DNA of 64,000 bases from Sthenelais limicola (taxonomy: Eukaryota > Annelida > Polychaeta > Phyllodocida > Sigalionidae). Numbering within the stretch: the stretch's first letter is position 1; each line of letters opens with the position of its first letter. The stretch spans positions 152,262,808 to 152,326,807 of the forward strand of contig OW804095.1 in assembly GCA_942159475.1 (NCBI GenBank). The letters run 5' to 3'. A model generated the notes under the pieces. That model was not told the origin of the DNA. It saw nothing but the letters and a program-made list of their open reading frames with translations, and made no database searches. The translations under genes and the position numbers were made by a program. Positions 1-9,550 of this stretch are shown piece by piece.

Positions 1-616
1 AAGAATAAATGTTATTATGTTTCTTTTGTAACGACTCCCTCCAATCCGAATACGCCAATATTATGGAACCCCCAAGGCTAAAGCTCTAAATGTCTACTTC
101 AGTTCCAGAATTAATATTTTGATGTCCATGAAGGCTAAGGAATATCATAAGATTTCTGATATCACTTAATTGACCTACTTTTATGTCATTATTTTTCCAC
201 ATTTATTGAAGCTTTCTGACATAGAAAATCCTATAAGAATTTGCTGGATATTTTGCCCCCCTTTAAAGCTGCATTCTCAACTATTACAACAAAGAATATC
301 TTGCCAAATTTACTGCTATTATGACTTAAAGGACTGGATTCATCAATATATATTATTCTGCTGCTGGTATAGTTTAATACAAGAATTTGAATAAGTATCA
401 GCTGAGAGAAAGGTGATAAGGGATAATTCTTGACTTTTAGATGGGTTGGAAAGGAACAGAATAAAAAGTAGAACATCTGTTTTTGACCGACGTTAACTGA
501 GAGTGCAGCTTTAAATATTTCTCTAATGGCTTTAACAATTATAATCGCTCTGGTTATTGAAAGAACAAAAACAACTTAATGACATTGTACAATGAGTGTT
601 GCATGACTGCCCATAG
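1..616. repeat. First copy of a local tandem duplication
   Basis: This stretch aligns along its length with 735-1512 in the same orientation. Shared landmarks are the 'ccaatattatggaa' block near 51 and 790, the 'attttgcccccttt' block near 250 and 985, and the end block 'aatgagtgttgcatgactg' at 589 and 1485. The two copies differ by many point changes, so the duplication is not recent. The left end runs off the window. It contains MITE A copy 1. No gene is seen. Confidence 0.8.
263..514 (+). mobile_element. MITE family A, copy 1 (full length, 252 bp)
   Basis: The left end is TTAA followed by agctgcattctca. The right end is tgagagtgcagct followed by TTAA, so the termini are inverted repeats bounded by TTAA. 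The interior has no coding capacity. About a dozen related copies lie across the window on both strands. Every copy with a preserved end shows TTAA there, as expected for a TTAA-targeting transposase (piggyBac or Sola3 type). The TIR does not start with the CCC usual for piggyBac, so the superfamily is left open. Confidence 0.8.
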
Positions 617-997
617 ATGTATGCCGCGCTTATCCGGACACCTCGCTATTATGGACAGTCAGTGCTTTTATTAATACAATAGTTGTTGTCTTCATGTGAT
701 AACTTTGCCTTAAATCTTTCAATTGTGGCTAGTAAGAGTAAATGTTATTATATTTCTATTATAATGACTCTGTCCAATCCGAATACTCCAATATTATGGA
801 AACCCCGAGGCTAGTGCTCTAAATTTCTACTTGAGTTTCAGAATTTATATTTTGCTGTCCATGAAGGATAAGAAATATTATAATACTATCTGATATAATT
901 GAATTGACCTACTTTTGTTTCAGTATTTTTCCACATTCATCAAGGCTTTTTCACATAAAGAAAATCTTATAAAAATCCCCCGGATATTTTGCCCCCT

Positions 998-1320
998 TTA
1001 AAGCCACATTCTCAACTATTACGACAAAGAATACCTTGCCAGATTTACTGATATTATGACTTATAGGACTGAATTTATCAAAATTCTGCTGCTGTTATAT
1101 GTTTATACAAGAGTTACTCATATTATGACTTATAGGACTGGATGTATCAATATTCTGGTGCTGTTATATGTTTATACAAGAATTTGAATAAGAATCAGTC
1201 GAGAGAAAGCTGCCGCCGATAAGCGATAATTCCTGACCGTATGGTTTTTAGATGAGTTGGAAAAGAACGGAAAATAAAGTAGAACATCTGTTTTCAACCG
1301 ACCTTAACTGAGAGTGCAGC
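998..1320 (+). mobile_element. MITE family A, copy 2 (right end replaced)
   Basis: The left end is TTAA-agccacattctca. The interior carries a direct duplication of ~69 bp, with units starting at 1045 and 1114. Each unit holds the 'attatgacttataggactg' block and the 'gctgttatatgtttatacaa' block. The right TIR runs to gagtgcagc and then continues directly into 18S rRNA sequence without the closing ctTTAA. Confidence 0.75.
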
Positions 1321-1420
1321 AGGCGCGCAAATTACCCACTCCCGACACGGGGAGGTAGTGACAAAAAATAACAATACAGGACTCTTTCGAGGCCCCGTAA
1401 TTGGAATGAGTACACTTTAA
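1316..1420 (+). pseudogene. 18S (SSU) rRNA gene fragment, ~105 bp, inserted in a MITE
   Basis: The sequence matches a highly conserved stretch in the 5' third of eukaryotic nuclear SSU rRNA. It includes 'ccgacacggggaggtagtga', then the AAAATAACAATACAGGACTC block, then 'gaggccccgtaattggaatg' and 'gagtacacttta'. Against the conserved sequence as I know it, the clearest difference is a G-to-A change in the 'gtgacGaaaaat' stretch, which reads gtgacaaaaaat here. The left junction lies in shared bases 'gcagc', present in both the MITE end and the rRNA. The right junction lies at 'ctttaa/ctctaa'. Comparison with the other duplication copy (500-540) shows the fragment replaced a little MITE-flank sequence. 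It is far too short to be functional and is a nuclear rDNA-derived insertion. Confidence 0.93.
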
Positions 1421-1597
1421 TGGCTTCAACAATTATAACCCCTCTGATTATTAAAAGAACAAAAATAACTTAATGACATTGTACAATGAGTGTTGCATGA
1501 CTGGCCATAGATTGACTTACCAGCCAAAAGGTGGAGATATCCTATAGACTATTGATACAAGCCTGTCTGCCACTACACACCACAATAACAGAGGCTA

Positions 1598-1647
1598 GTC
1601 TCCAGTGCATGGATGCCTCAATGTCTCCAGTGCATGGATGCCTCAAT
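1598..1647. repeat. Two-copy 25-bp direct repeat
   Basis: The unit 'gtctccagtgcatggatgcc' plus tcaat occurs twice without mismatch, starting at 1598 and 1623. The rest of 1513-1761 shows nothing recognisable. Confidence 0.85.
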
Positions 1648-1761
1648 GGGTCAAAGGTAGGGCAGTGCAGCAGTGTTATTGTGCAGGAAGCCAACCATAG
1701 CGTGTCCAAGGCCTATAGGTCTAGACACACTAAGTGCACTACAGGTCGCTGCACTGTATTA

Positions 1762-2056
1762 TTAAAGGTGCAGTCTCTGTTAATGTTGGTCAAAAACGGA
1801 ATATTTTTAACTTTTTGTTCCATTCTTTTCCTAACCATCTAAGAGCCATTTCACCAACATTTTGGAGAATTGTTCAGTCGTTTTTGCTACAGGGTTTCTA
1901 AAACGTCCCCATTTGCATTTGGAGGACGCGCCCGCCTTCAAACTATTTCATAAGAATTATCAGCAGAATATTGATAAATTCAGTCCTATAAGTCATAATA
2001 TGAGTAAGTTTGGTAAGATTTTGTTTTTGTCATAATGGCTGAGAATGCAGCTTTAA
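1762..2056 (-). mobile_element. MITE family A, copy 3 (reverse, 295 bp)
   Basis: Reverse-orientation copy running TTAAaggtgcagtctctg to gaatgcagctTTAA. It contains the diagnostic 'gataaattcagtcctataag' and 'tcataatatgagtaa' blocks in complement. Confidence 0.8.
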
Positions 2057-2189
2057 ACTTGGGGTAGGTTTTATTGTTGATACTGCAAAAAATCAGGCAC
2101 AGAGCATCATTAGATGAGATAAGATTCTGCACTAATGGCTTTCCCGGCCCCTGGTTGAGTAGGCCAACCACTAGACTTTAGATTTTAGA

Positions 2190-4316
2190 TATTGTTATAT
2201 ATATATATATAAGTATTTTTATTTCTCTTCATCCATACAATTACAATTTTTTACAAATAGAGAAAATGGTCCAACTCTCAACACAGTTGTTCTTCCCAGA
2301 AGGCCTTGTGATATAACTAAATTTAGATTGATTAAAAAAATTACATTTCTTAATATCATTACAACAATAACAGTAAACAGTGACATTTTCCTCACTTATG
2401 GAGGTTAACCTTAATATTAATCTCTTATTACATTCAATGATCGAAGGTCATTGTTAGAGTATATTACATGTTTTTGTTTTTTTTAAAACTTAAGTAGAAT
2501 ACTTTTCAGCATTCTTACCAATAAGTGTTTAGATTGAGTATTAGAGAAGTAACAAATGCTCGAAGTATTTATATAGCATCCTGTACTGGATGTAATCAAG
2601 CCAGTTTTCTACTAAACTGAATGTCCTACTCTTTTAGGCTCCATTATTACATAATAAAGTAATTTCTACCTTGTACTAGGCAGAATGCCTTATGCGATAT
2701 TTTAATATCGCATTTACATCATCATATCTTTTGATAACTATTAAATTTTCCATCTATATAAAAGGAATATGATATATCTAAGTGGTTGGTATGAGAAGTA
2801 ATGTTAATACAACTTCTGAATCCCACTCTATGTAGCACCTTGCGAATGTAGTTTTACTTTTACTTATACATTTACTTATAACGTAGTATTAGTCTACTCA
2901 TACTTCTTTAGTCTTACATATATCCAGTCATTAGGATTATGTTAATTATATATACATCGCTTCTTAATTTTGTGCACAGTACATTTGTTTTGGCACTAAT
3001 ATTATTTATACCGTAGCTAATTGCTACCAATCAATTTCTTAGCCATTTTCCATAACATTTTCAGTAACATATGTATATTTTAAGTACTTCTTGAATGCCT
3101 TAAACTCAATAGTATTCTGCCGCTCTGGGGCCAGCATGTTCCATAAAAATGGTATAGCACTCAGGAATGATCGCCTAATAACTTCTGTTTTTGGGGTGAT
3201 TGTCTTTAGCTTTTTTCCCTCAGCTAGAAATCGTAAATTGACTCCTCTTTTGTCTAGATTTATGTCTTCCTTTGCCATTTTAAATCCCCATTCTAGTAAG
3301 TGCATATTCCTTCTAATTTCGAGTTTTGGCAGTTTTAGGTCTATGTGGGCTTGGTCAGTGTTAACCAATCTGCCCCATCCTTTAATTAACCTGACTGCAC
3401 CATTCTGAACTGTTTGCAGCTTCCTAAGTTCTGCCTTGTTCCCACCATTATAAAGTGTATCACCGAACTCTAGAAGGGGTCGTATGGCTACTGTATATAT
3501 AGTTAGCAACGTATCATTGGTTGCTGATTGCCTCAAATGAGCTAATTTGCGAACTTTGTCTCTAGCTGACCTTACCCTAGCCTCAATATGCTGTTTAAAA
3601 GTAAGCTTTTTGTCTATAATCACACCCAGGTACTTATATGTATCTGCGAATTCAATTTCATTTATCCCTATGTATAATTTAGGTATCGGTTCAAGATTTT
3701 TCACCCTCCTACTAATTATCATAGCTTTTGTTTTCTTTATATTCAGTGATATTTTATTTTCTCTACACCACAAATTCACCCTGTTCAAATCTTCCTGCAT
3801 TTCAATATTAACTGAGGTAGTGTTTTGACCTGAGTTATAAATGACTGTGTCATCCGCAAATAGTATAACTTCTGAGTGCTTTACCCATTTATATAAGTCA
3901 TTAATGTATATCTGGAACAGTAGTGGCCCCAGAGCAGTCCCCTGGGCGACACCACACACCACCTTTTGCCGATCTGAGCAGATATTATTGACAGTCACTG
4001 ACTGTTCTCTGTCTGTTAAGTAATTAAGGAACCACCCCAGCGACTCTTCGCCAACTCCAATTTGTTTGAGTTTATTTATAAGTCTCTCATGATCAACTGT
4101 ATCAAACGCCTTTTTTAGGTCAATATATGTTAATGTTGTACTTAGATTATTGTTAAGGCTTTGATAGACATCAGAGAACAGAGTATAGTGTGCATCATTT
4201 AGAGATACTCCTTTTCTAAATCCAAACTGGTTTTGGTATAGTAATTCATTATTCTCCAAATAGTCATATAGTTGTTCTTGGATACATTTCTCTAACAACT
4301 TTCCAGGAAGAGTTAT
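2190..4316 (-). mobile_element. 5'-truncated CR1/L2-type LINE
   Basis: Read on the minus strand, the element has a truncated reverse-transcriptase ORF (4316-3039), then ~850 bp without ORF taken as 3' UTR. It ends at an AATAAA-like 'gagaaataaaaatacttata' that runs into a short TA tail at about 2190-2210. A microsatellite tail in place of poly(A) is typical of CR1/L2-group LINEs. The 5' break falls inside the RT domain, so endonuclease and ORF1 are absent. A perfect 15-bp tandem duplication (4310-4324 and 4325-4339) sits at the 5' break. The extent of the 3' UTR is inferred from composition only. Confidence 0.65.
3039..4316 (-). CDS. LINE reverse transcriptase, C-terminal ~420 codons, 5' truncated
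   Basis: The frame stays open from just after a TGA at 4319 to the stop at 3039. There is no native start: the first residues (LPGKLLEKCIQ) belong to the middle of an RT domain. Numbering from the Leu/TTG at 4298, the following are visible: QFGFR at 24-28; palm motif A, YIDLKKAFDTVDH, with the catalytic Asp at about 60; GVAQG at 116-120, where the family normally has PQG; the FADD catalytic box at 147-150; and YKYLGVIID at 221-229. The C-terminus has the conserved '..RRSF..IPFLWN.L' block. The product would copy LINE RNA at a nicked target, but this copy lacks the endonuclease and cannot be autonomous. The uninterrupted frame suggests a fairly young insertion. Superfamily (CR1/L2/Rex1 group) is judged from motif style only. 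Confidence 0.85.
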   Translation of the reverse strand: MTLPGKLLEKCIQEQLYDYLENNELLYQNQFGFRKGVSLNDAHYTLFSDVYQSLNNNLSTTLTYIDLKKAFDTVDHERLINKLKQIGVGEESLGWFLNYLTDREQSVTVNNICSDRQKVVCGVAQGTALGPLLFQIYINDLYKWVKHSEVILFADDTVIYNSGQNTTSVNIEMQEDLNRVNLWCRENKISLNIKKTKAMIISRRVKNLEPIPKLYIGINEIEFADTYKYLGVIIDKKLTFKQHIEARVRSARDKVRKLAHLRQSATNDTLLTIYTVAIRPLLEFGDTLYNGGNKAELRKLQTVQNGAVRLIKGWGRLVNTDQAHIDLKLPKLEIRRNMHLLEWGFKMAKEDINLDKRGVNLRFLAEGKKLKTITPKTEVIRRSFLSAIPFLWNMLAPERQNTIEFKAFKKYLKYTYVTENVMENG

Positions 4317-4857
4317 TCAGGAATGAGTTATTCAGGAATGTAGCAGTAGGTCTGTTTCAGCGGGTCCTCATACATTGAGTTCAATCATATGGAAAATGTA
4401 AAATGAAAAGATTGATTCACAAATCATTATGTCCATTAACTGGGAAAATTACACAATGAAAGAATGAAAGATGTATTGCTAACTAGTTATGGCCCATACA
4501 CTTGCGGCAGTATTTATAATGTGCATTGTATATGTACTCCTCTGTTAGACACAGTAACATTCTAAATAAAGCTGATACACATAGTGTATTTGGAAAAAGA
4601 AAAAATAACGAAAACGAGAACCAAGTAAATGGGGAAGACGTTAAAACCAACACCAAAGAGCCCGTGTAGTATATATATTCCCTTTTTTCAACGATTTAGG
4701 TTCAACAAATCATGTAGAGACCATTTTTGTGTATGATTAGTTGGTTGGGGCCATTGCACCAAGGTTATCTAATCCCACATGTTAGTCTCAGAACTCATTT
4801 TGCGGACAAATGGGAGTTTTATGGGAGTTTGCAATCAAGAATGTGAGTTATGCAAAG
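4317..4857. other. No feature recognised
   Basis: Apart from the 15-bp duplication at 4310-4339, this is AT-rich sequence without an ORF of interest, a TIR or a strong repeat. Confidence 0.5.
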
Positions 4858-4912
4858 ACTTTCCCTGGGTTTGAAGGGATTTTTGCCGGCTCTGAGCCCA
4901 GACTGACAACTG
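4858..4912 (+). repeat. MITE family F fragment
   Basis: Matches the right half of the family F copy at 21,587-21,723. Both have a 'tttccct..gtttgaaggga' block, then CTCTGAGC and AGACT. Only this end is present. Confidence 0.45.
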
Positions 4913-5013
4913 GCCTTAATGTTCTTTTCTTAAAGCTCCATTCCCAGCTGATCATGGATGGGAAGTCACTGATTGCCTGTTTGTGGCTTAACCTTTCTTT
5001 CCCCTTCTTGATA

Positions 5014-5180
5014 AAAGTCAAAGGACCCAGAGGAAGACCAACAACTACATTGTGTTGGAAGGAACAGTAGAGAAAGAGCTGGGAGAAATACCGTGGGATG
5101 AGGTGGAAAGCAAGGTCAAAGACCTTGAGCTCGGGTGCAGGCCTTTAGCCCTGTTTCACATTTGTTATTTTGGTGTAATC
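5014..5180 (+). pseudogene. Decayed LINE ORF, extreme C-terminus, frameshifted
   Basis: One frame gives KGPRGRPTTTLCWKEQ then a stop at 5070. The next frame, from 5067, gives VEKELGEIPWDEVESKVKD and continues to a stop near 5180. Together they resemble the end of many non-LTR endonuclease/RT proteins, where an R-GRP-x-x-TW block is followed by a short charged helix, W-x-E-V-E and an A-x-DR motif. The frameshift lies near 5060-5070. Nothing else of the element is recognisable upstream, so this is a remnant. The assignment rests on a ~45-residue pattern. Confidence 0.45.
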
Positions 5181-5589
5181 TAAAATCCTTTGCTGTGGTT
5201 ATTTCTCATATTATCGCTCACCCAAAAACATTGGTTCTTTTTCACCAAGTTCACACCCAAGATACCAACATATAACATTGCTAATACGAATCCTTTGGTT
5301 CCTATAACCCGCTGGTATACACCGCACATTAGGGTGTAGAACCTACAGAGTTCAATAGAAATACAATGCAGAAAGCACAAAGCATTCTTTCCCTATTGTA
5401 CCAATTTCTATTATTTGTGAATGGAAATGTATTTGTGCTGCTATTTACTGAGTCTGCTGTGCATGGAGGTGAGACCTGTAGGTACCACTTGTACTCATCA
5501 AATACTCATCCATCTATTAACGAGTGGCTCCAAGACGCCCGAGCTACTCACGCTACTGAGAAGTATTGACATGAGCACTCCCCTGGTCA

Positions 5590-5965
5590 GTAAACACAGG
5601 TCCCAGATTCTGCTGTCTCTCCTTCCCGTTATTTCTCTGCCTCTGTTTCTTGTTCTCCCTCTCAGTTTGTCTCTCATCCCTCTAACTCCCGCTCCCGCTC
5701 TCTTACTTTCTTACTCTCTGTCTCTCATTTACTCTCTGTCTCTGTCTCTCTCTCTTGCTCTCTCTCTGTCTCTTATTTTCTCGCTCTCTGTCACTCTCTC
5801 TTTCATGCTCTCTCTGTGTCCCTCTGTCTCCCTCTCTTCCTAGTCTTAGTCTTTTACTCTCTCTTTCTGTCACTCTCTCTATCTTCCTATCTCTATCGCT
5901 CTGTTGCTCTCTCTCTCCCTCTGTCTCTGTCTCTCTCTCTCTCTCCTCTCTCCCTCCATTCATCC
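5590..5965. repeat. (CT)n / polypyrimidine tract
   Basis: Nearly uninterrupted C/T on the plus strand, dominated by ctctct and tctgtctc. The open frames rich in Leu/Ser (plus) or Arg/Glu (minus) are artefacts of the simple sequence. Confidence 0.95.
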
Positions 5966-6154
5966 ATCCTTTCAGGCCTCAGGTAGCAGCATTAATAGGA
6001 CACTTCAATAAACACAAACCCACACAATGTAATAAGTGAAATCACTGCATCAAAGGACTTTGTGAGGTCGAATTTAATGAAGCCCTGCAGAATAAACAAT
6101 TTGGTACAATCCCCCTAAATACTGGTCATCTGACTCTCAGCTCCATGGGTATTA

Positions 6155-6389
6155 GGGTCAGATTTTCAGAAAATGTACAATTGGCCTTCACCAATCCTCT
6201 CAAATAACCCCAATCCAAGACGAAAATAAGGTTCAAAATTCAGTTCAACATAACCAGATAGATGTATTGAATGGATACAATACACAATGCATTCAGATAT
6301 ACCTAGTATTAATCAATTCTCACTCTAATTTAACAGAATTTGATAGATGTGAAGAACTGTAGATTGTGCATTTTCTGAAAATCTGACCC
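6155..6389 (+). mobile_element. MITE family B, copy 1 (full length, 235 bp)
   Basis: Starts gggtcagattttcagaaaat and ends with its inverted copy, ..ttttctgaaaatctgaccc. It is flanked on both sides by ATTA, a 4-bp target-site duplication. The interior is non-coding. This is the clearest family member. Confidence 0.88.
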
Positions 6390-6469
6390 ATTATGACAAG
6401 AATGGTACAAACAGTTGTTAGCTGGAGACGTGCTAGATGTTTGCTGAGATTGCAGCTTGAATTCCGATA

Positions 6470-6674
6470 TACAATCGGCAGCTCTACTTATTAAGGATGT
6501 TCTGCTAAATCAAACTGGAAAATGATCAATCCAGAGTATATTTGAATATAGTTGGTATTGCGTTAATATGAATAATCTATTCGTTTATGTTTCACTGTAT
6601 TTGGAAGCAGATTTTTGTCTTAAATTTGGAGAGAATTCATTGAGGCACATTGTGCACTATCTGACGACTTAACC
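6470..6674 (-). mobile_element. MITE family B, copy 2 (reverse, degenerate)
   Basis: Shows the family blocks in reverse: 'tacaatcggcagctctac', 'ttctgctaaat', 'tttttgtcttaaattt' and 'ctgacgactt'. The outer TIR bases are eroded. Confidence 0.6.
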
Positions 6675-7030
6675 AATCTACATTTGTTTACCTTCGACCA
6701 TAGGAACTCATAGTGCATTCCTGACCTATACACAAACCCCTATTGTCCATGGACTATGTGACAATACGCAGCATTATACATCAATATAGCCTGTCAGCCC
6801 TGAGGCTAATATAGCCTATCAGCCCTCAGGCTAGTGCTCAAGGAGACAATGAATAACTAGTCCTGAATCAGGTCATGCCAATATGTCATTATTCACAAAC
6901 AGAGCTGCTCCACTGGCTCTCATATTGCTCCAACTGCTCCTATTGCTCAGTATCCCAACACTTCCGTATTTGTACAGCTGAGGTCAGCCCCAGGTTGGGT
7001 ATAAAGCTAGGGTACCACTGGGTTGCTTGT

Positions 7031-7200
7031 GGGTCAGATTTTTAAAAAAAATGTACAATTCGCCTTCCCCAATCCTCTCAAATAACCCACATTTAAGACA
7101 TAAATGAGCTTCAAAATGCAGTTTAACATAATAGAACTGATACTTTAAATGAATGCAACACCAAATATACTCAGATATACCCGGTATTCTTCATACTGTG
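7031..7200 (+). mobile_element. MITE family B, copy 3 (left two-thirds)
   Basis: Begins gggtcagatttttaaaaa and follows the family through 'ctcaaataaccc' and 'atatactcagatataccc'. Similarity stops near 7200, so the right TIR is missing. Confidence 0.7.
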
Positions 7201-7555
7201 CCGTTCATACCCTCTTCATCCACTAATATTTTTAGCACAATACAAGCACAGAGTGATTCTACTGGTGCGTTTGTGTACCCATGAAATTAATATCAAGTCT
7301 GTTGGCCCGCTCTCATTGCGCTATTGGATCACTATTTAAACAGGCGGAAAAAACGTTGCACTCAATCAAACACGAAAATACAAGTAACCAATTTTAAGAG
7401 TGTATAGAACGTGCAGTAACCTTCCATTAGACAACTCTGGTTTTGCACTATATTCACTTGTTAGGCGCTAGGGTAAGAAGAGCGGGTCATGAGCGGACCA
7501 AAATGAGCAATCCAGTGGAACCTCAGCTTAAGGGTTAGGCAAGCCAAGATGCATA

Positions 7556-7640
7556 CAATAGAGCACTTGCCTGCACCACTGCCAAAGTCATTCTTATTGC
7601 AGTGCATGCTGGGATGGATTCAGTCGAATATGGTACCTGA
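7556..7640 (+). repeat. MITE family E fragment
   Basis: Contains 'aatagagcacttgc' and 'gcagtgcatgctgggatgga', matching the left ends of the family E copies at 22,374, 37,837 and 43,101. It stops directly before a MITE A fragment. Confidence 0.6.
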
Positions 7641-7642
7641 CA

Positions 7643-7715
7643 TTAAAGCTGTATTCTCAAGAATAACGACCAAAAATAATCTCATCAGATTTACTCAAAT
7701 TATGATTCATGTGCA
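7643..7715 (+). repeat. MITE family A, copy 4 (left end only)
   Basis: TTAAagctgtattctcaa followed by an 'atttactcaaattatga' block; truncated after about 70 bp. Confidence 0.65.
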
Positions 7716-8517
7716 GTATTCGATTGTATATGAATCGGTGTAGCTGTACCTGTATGTTGGTGGCGGCAATCACCTTGGCAACAAGCATTGTTTACCTGTT
7801 CCACAACAAGATGTTACAGGACCGATCACTCCCCGCTGGTCAACTGGATAATAAACATGTACACACTAGTTACCCGTTCATACAAAAATGAATAGTGCAA
7901 TCAAATCAAATTGCACTATTGCACCTATCCCCATCTGGCATGTCTTGCAGCAAAGCCATATATATATTAGAGGCCAATGGAGGAACATGTGATAAAGTCT
8001 GGCCTATTGGGAGGTAGGCTCTAGTATCTGAGGACACCTATCAGCAGGAGGTAATGTAATTCATCATCATATCAGCTCCAATCTGGGAGATAACATTCCA
8101 GTACAAGGGAGACGGTGAATCAGCTGCCTGCAATATGGAATCTGATAATAGGCAATTCATAAAGTGTGTATTAGATTGATGGGTTAAACCATAACAATCC
8201 ATTATCATTTTACTGAGTTTGTGTCACTGTACATGTTAAAGTTGCTATTCCACTGGACCGTATATGTGTTCATTGTTCCCTATTGGTTTGCTTCTACATA
8301 CATAGTGTGCTTTTATTTGCTTTTTATCCACTCAGATCAAATACTTCAAATTTAAAGCACAATGTCCTGAGGGTCTCCAGAAAAGCGCATCAAAAACATC
8401 GAGTTTTAATAGAAAATGCATTAAGTGATTCCATTGGACCGCTCTGGCATCACTGCTTTTTTCATTTCTTATGTGCTCTTGCAAAAGAACAGAGCAAACC
8501 ATAATTAAGCTTTTAAC
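7716..8517. other. No feature recognised
   Basis: Mixed-composition unique-looking sequence. No convincing ORF, TIR or array. Confidence 0.5.
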
Positions 8518-8612
8518 TGTCTCTCTCTCCCTACTTCTCTATCTCTATTTCCTGGGTATGATCATAAACTGCCTCTCTCTCAGCTCTCCCGTCCTTGATA
8601 TAACACTTCAAA
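8518..8612 (-). repeat. SINE-like family C fragment
   Basis: Minus-strand piece of family C (see 34,240-34,426). It holds the 'tttcctgggtatgatcataa' block and 'ctctcccgtccttgatataa'. Both termini are missing. It abuts a LINE remnant at its right end. Confidence 0.7.
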
Positions 8613-8879
8613 GCCTACCTCTGTTCAAATAAACCCGATAGGGTTGACTTGCGAAATATCAACTTAAGAAGTATCAAGAAAGGTAAAAAACTAAAAATAC
8701 CCCATCCTAAAACCGAAATGTTTAAGAGAAGTTTTATGTATAAAATGCCTTCTATTTAGAACCAACTACCAGATGATGTCCAATTAATAAAAACTAGAAT
8801 GGCGTTCAGGTCTTACCTGAAACACCGATATTACCATGAATATGACCCTTTTTGGGGGGAAAGTGATAGTGATTTGTAA
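8613..8879 (+). pseudogene. LINE reverse transcriptase C-terminus with internal stop
   Basis: The frame from about 8613 to the TAA at 8877 reads NKPDRVDLRNINLRSIKK, then GKKLKIPHPKTEMFKRSF, then (after a TAG at 8757-8759) NQLPDDVQL and a basic C-terminal tail. It lines up with the end of the RT ORF at 3039-4316, which has LR..GKKLK...PKTE..RSF....WN.L. The TAG sits exactly where the conserved Trp of 'WN.L' is expected, so a nonsense change is likely. The upstream RT is gone, so this is a 5'-truncated insertion. The following ~240 bp (8880-9120) is probably its 3' UTR. Confidence 0.75.
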
Positions 8880-9550
8880 ATGTAATCGCTACTATGAAAA
8901 TGTGATGTACGAATGATGTCAGGTTCATGATGTCCAAAATCCCAGGTGTGTAATGCCTAGTAAACTAAGATCGATATTTCAAACGATAATTTCATTTTTA
9001 TGAATAATTATTTGAATGAATAGCAGAGTATTGTAGGTCTTCACCTGCTGAATGTATTGTTGTTGTAGTACAGGATGAATTGACTTAAAGTCAAAATGTA
9101 TTGTCCATACCTGTGTAAACCATCGTTACCATAAACATGGTATATTGTAAACTTTGTCATTTATGAATATTTCTGTGAACATTAATTAGACCAAATAGTC
9201 TTCAATGATATAGGATTACTGATGTTATACCTCTCCGAGTTCTGAATCACTCTCTCTTATTATGTGAATAACAATGTGAATAACTATGTATTTTCGAGAA
9301 TTGTATTGTGATATAACCTCTTGAACGATTAATAGTCACTCTGGGATGATCCCTATACTTAACCTTTAAGGCTAAAGAGAACACTACTACACATTTAAAA
9401 ACCGTCCCGGACTCAGAAAACAACCTAAACAAGGCAAGTCTCCTAATGGCAAAAACTCAACTTACGGACAATAGGACAATGCCAAGACTGTCATTCGCAC
9501 TCTAGTAACCGAGCCGAATCAAACTCATAGCGATAATAATATTTACTGTA
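8880..9550. other. Probable LINE 3' UTR, then nothing recognised
   Basis: The first part likely belongs to the LINE remnant at 8613-8879. From about 9120 to 9550 no repeat or coding signal is seen. Confidence 0.4.

Larger units (their letters stand above)
735..1512. repeat. Second copy of the local tandem duplication
   Basis: Direct-orientation partner of 1-616. It is longer for two reasons: its MITE A copy has an internal ~69-bp duplication, and a ~100-bp piece of 18S rRNA has replaced the end of that MITE. Because copy 1 keeps the intact MITE end, it serves as a near-empty-site reference for the rRNA insertion. Confidence 0.8.

Noticed and set aside
5180..5225. MITE A-like phrase 'ttatttctcatattatcgct'
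   Set aside because: Only about 40 bp match with no TIR or neighbouring family blocks. Too short to annotate.
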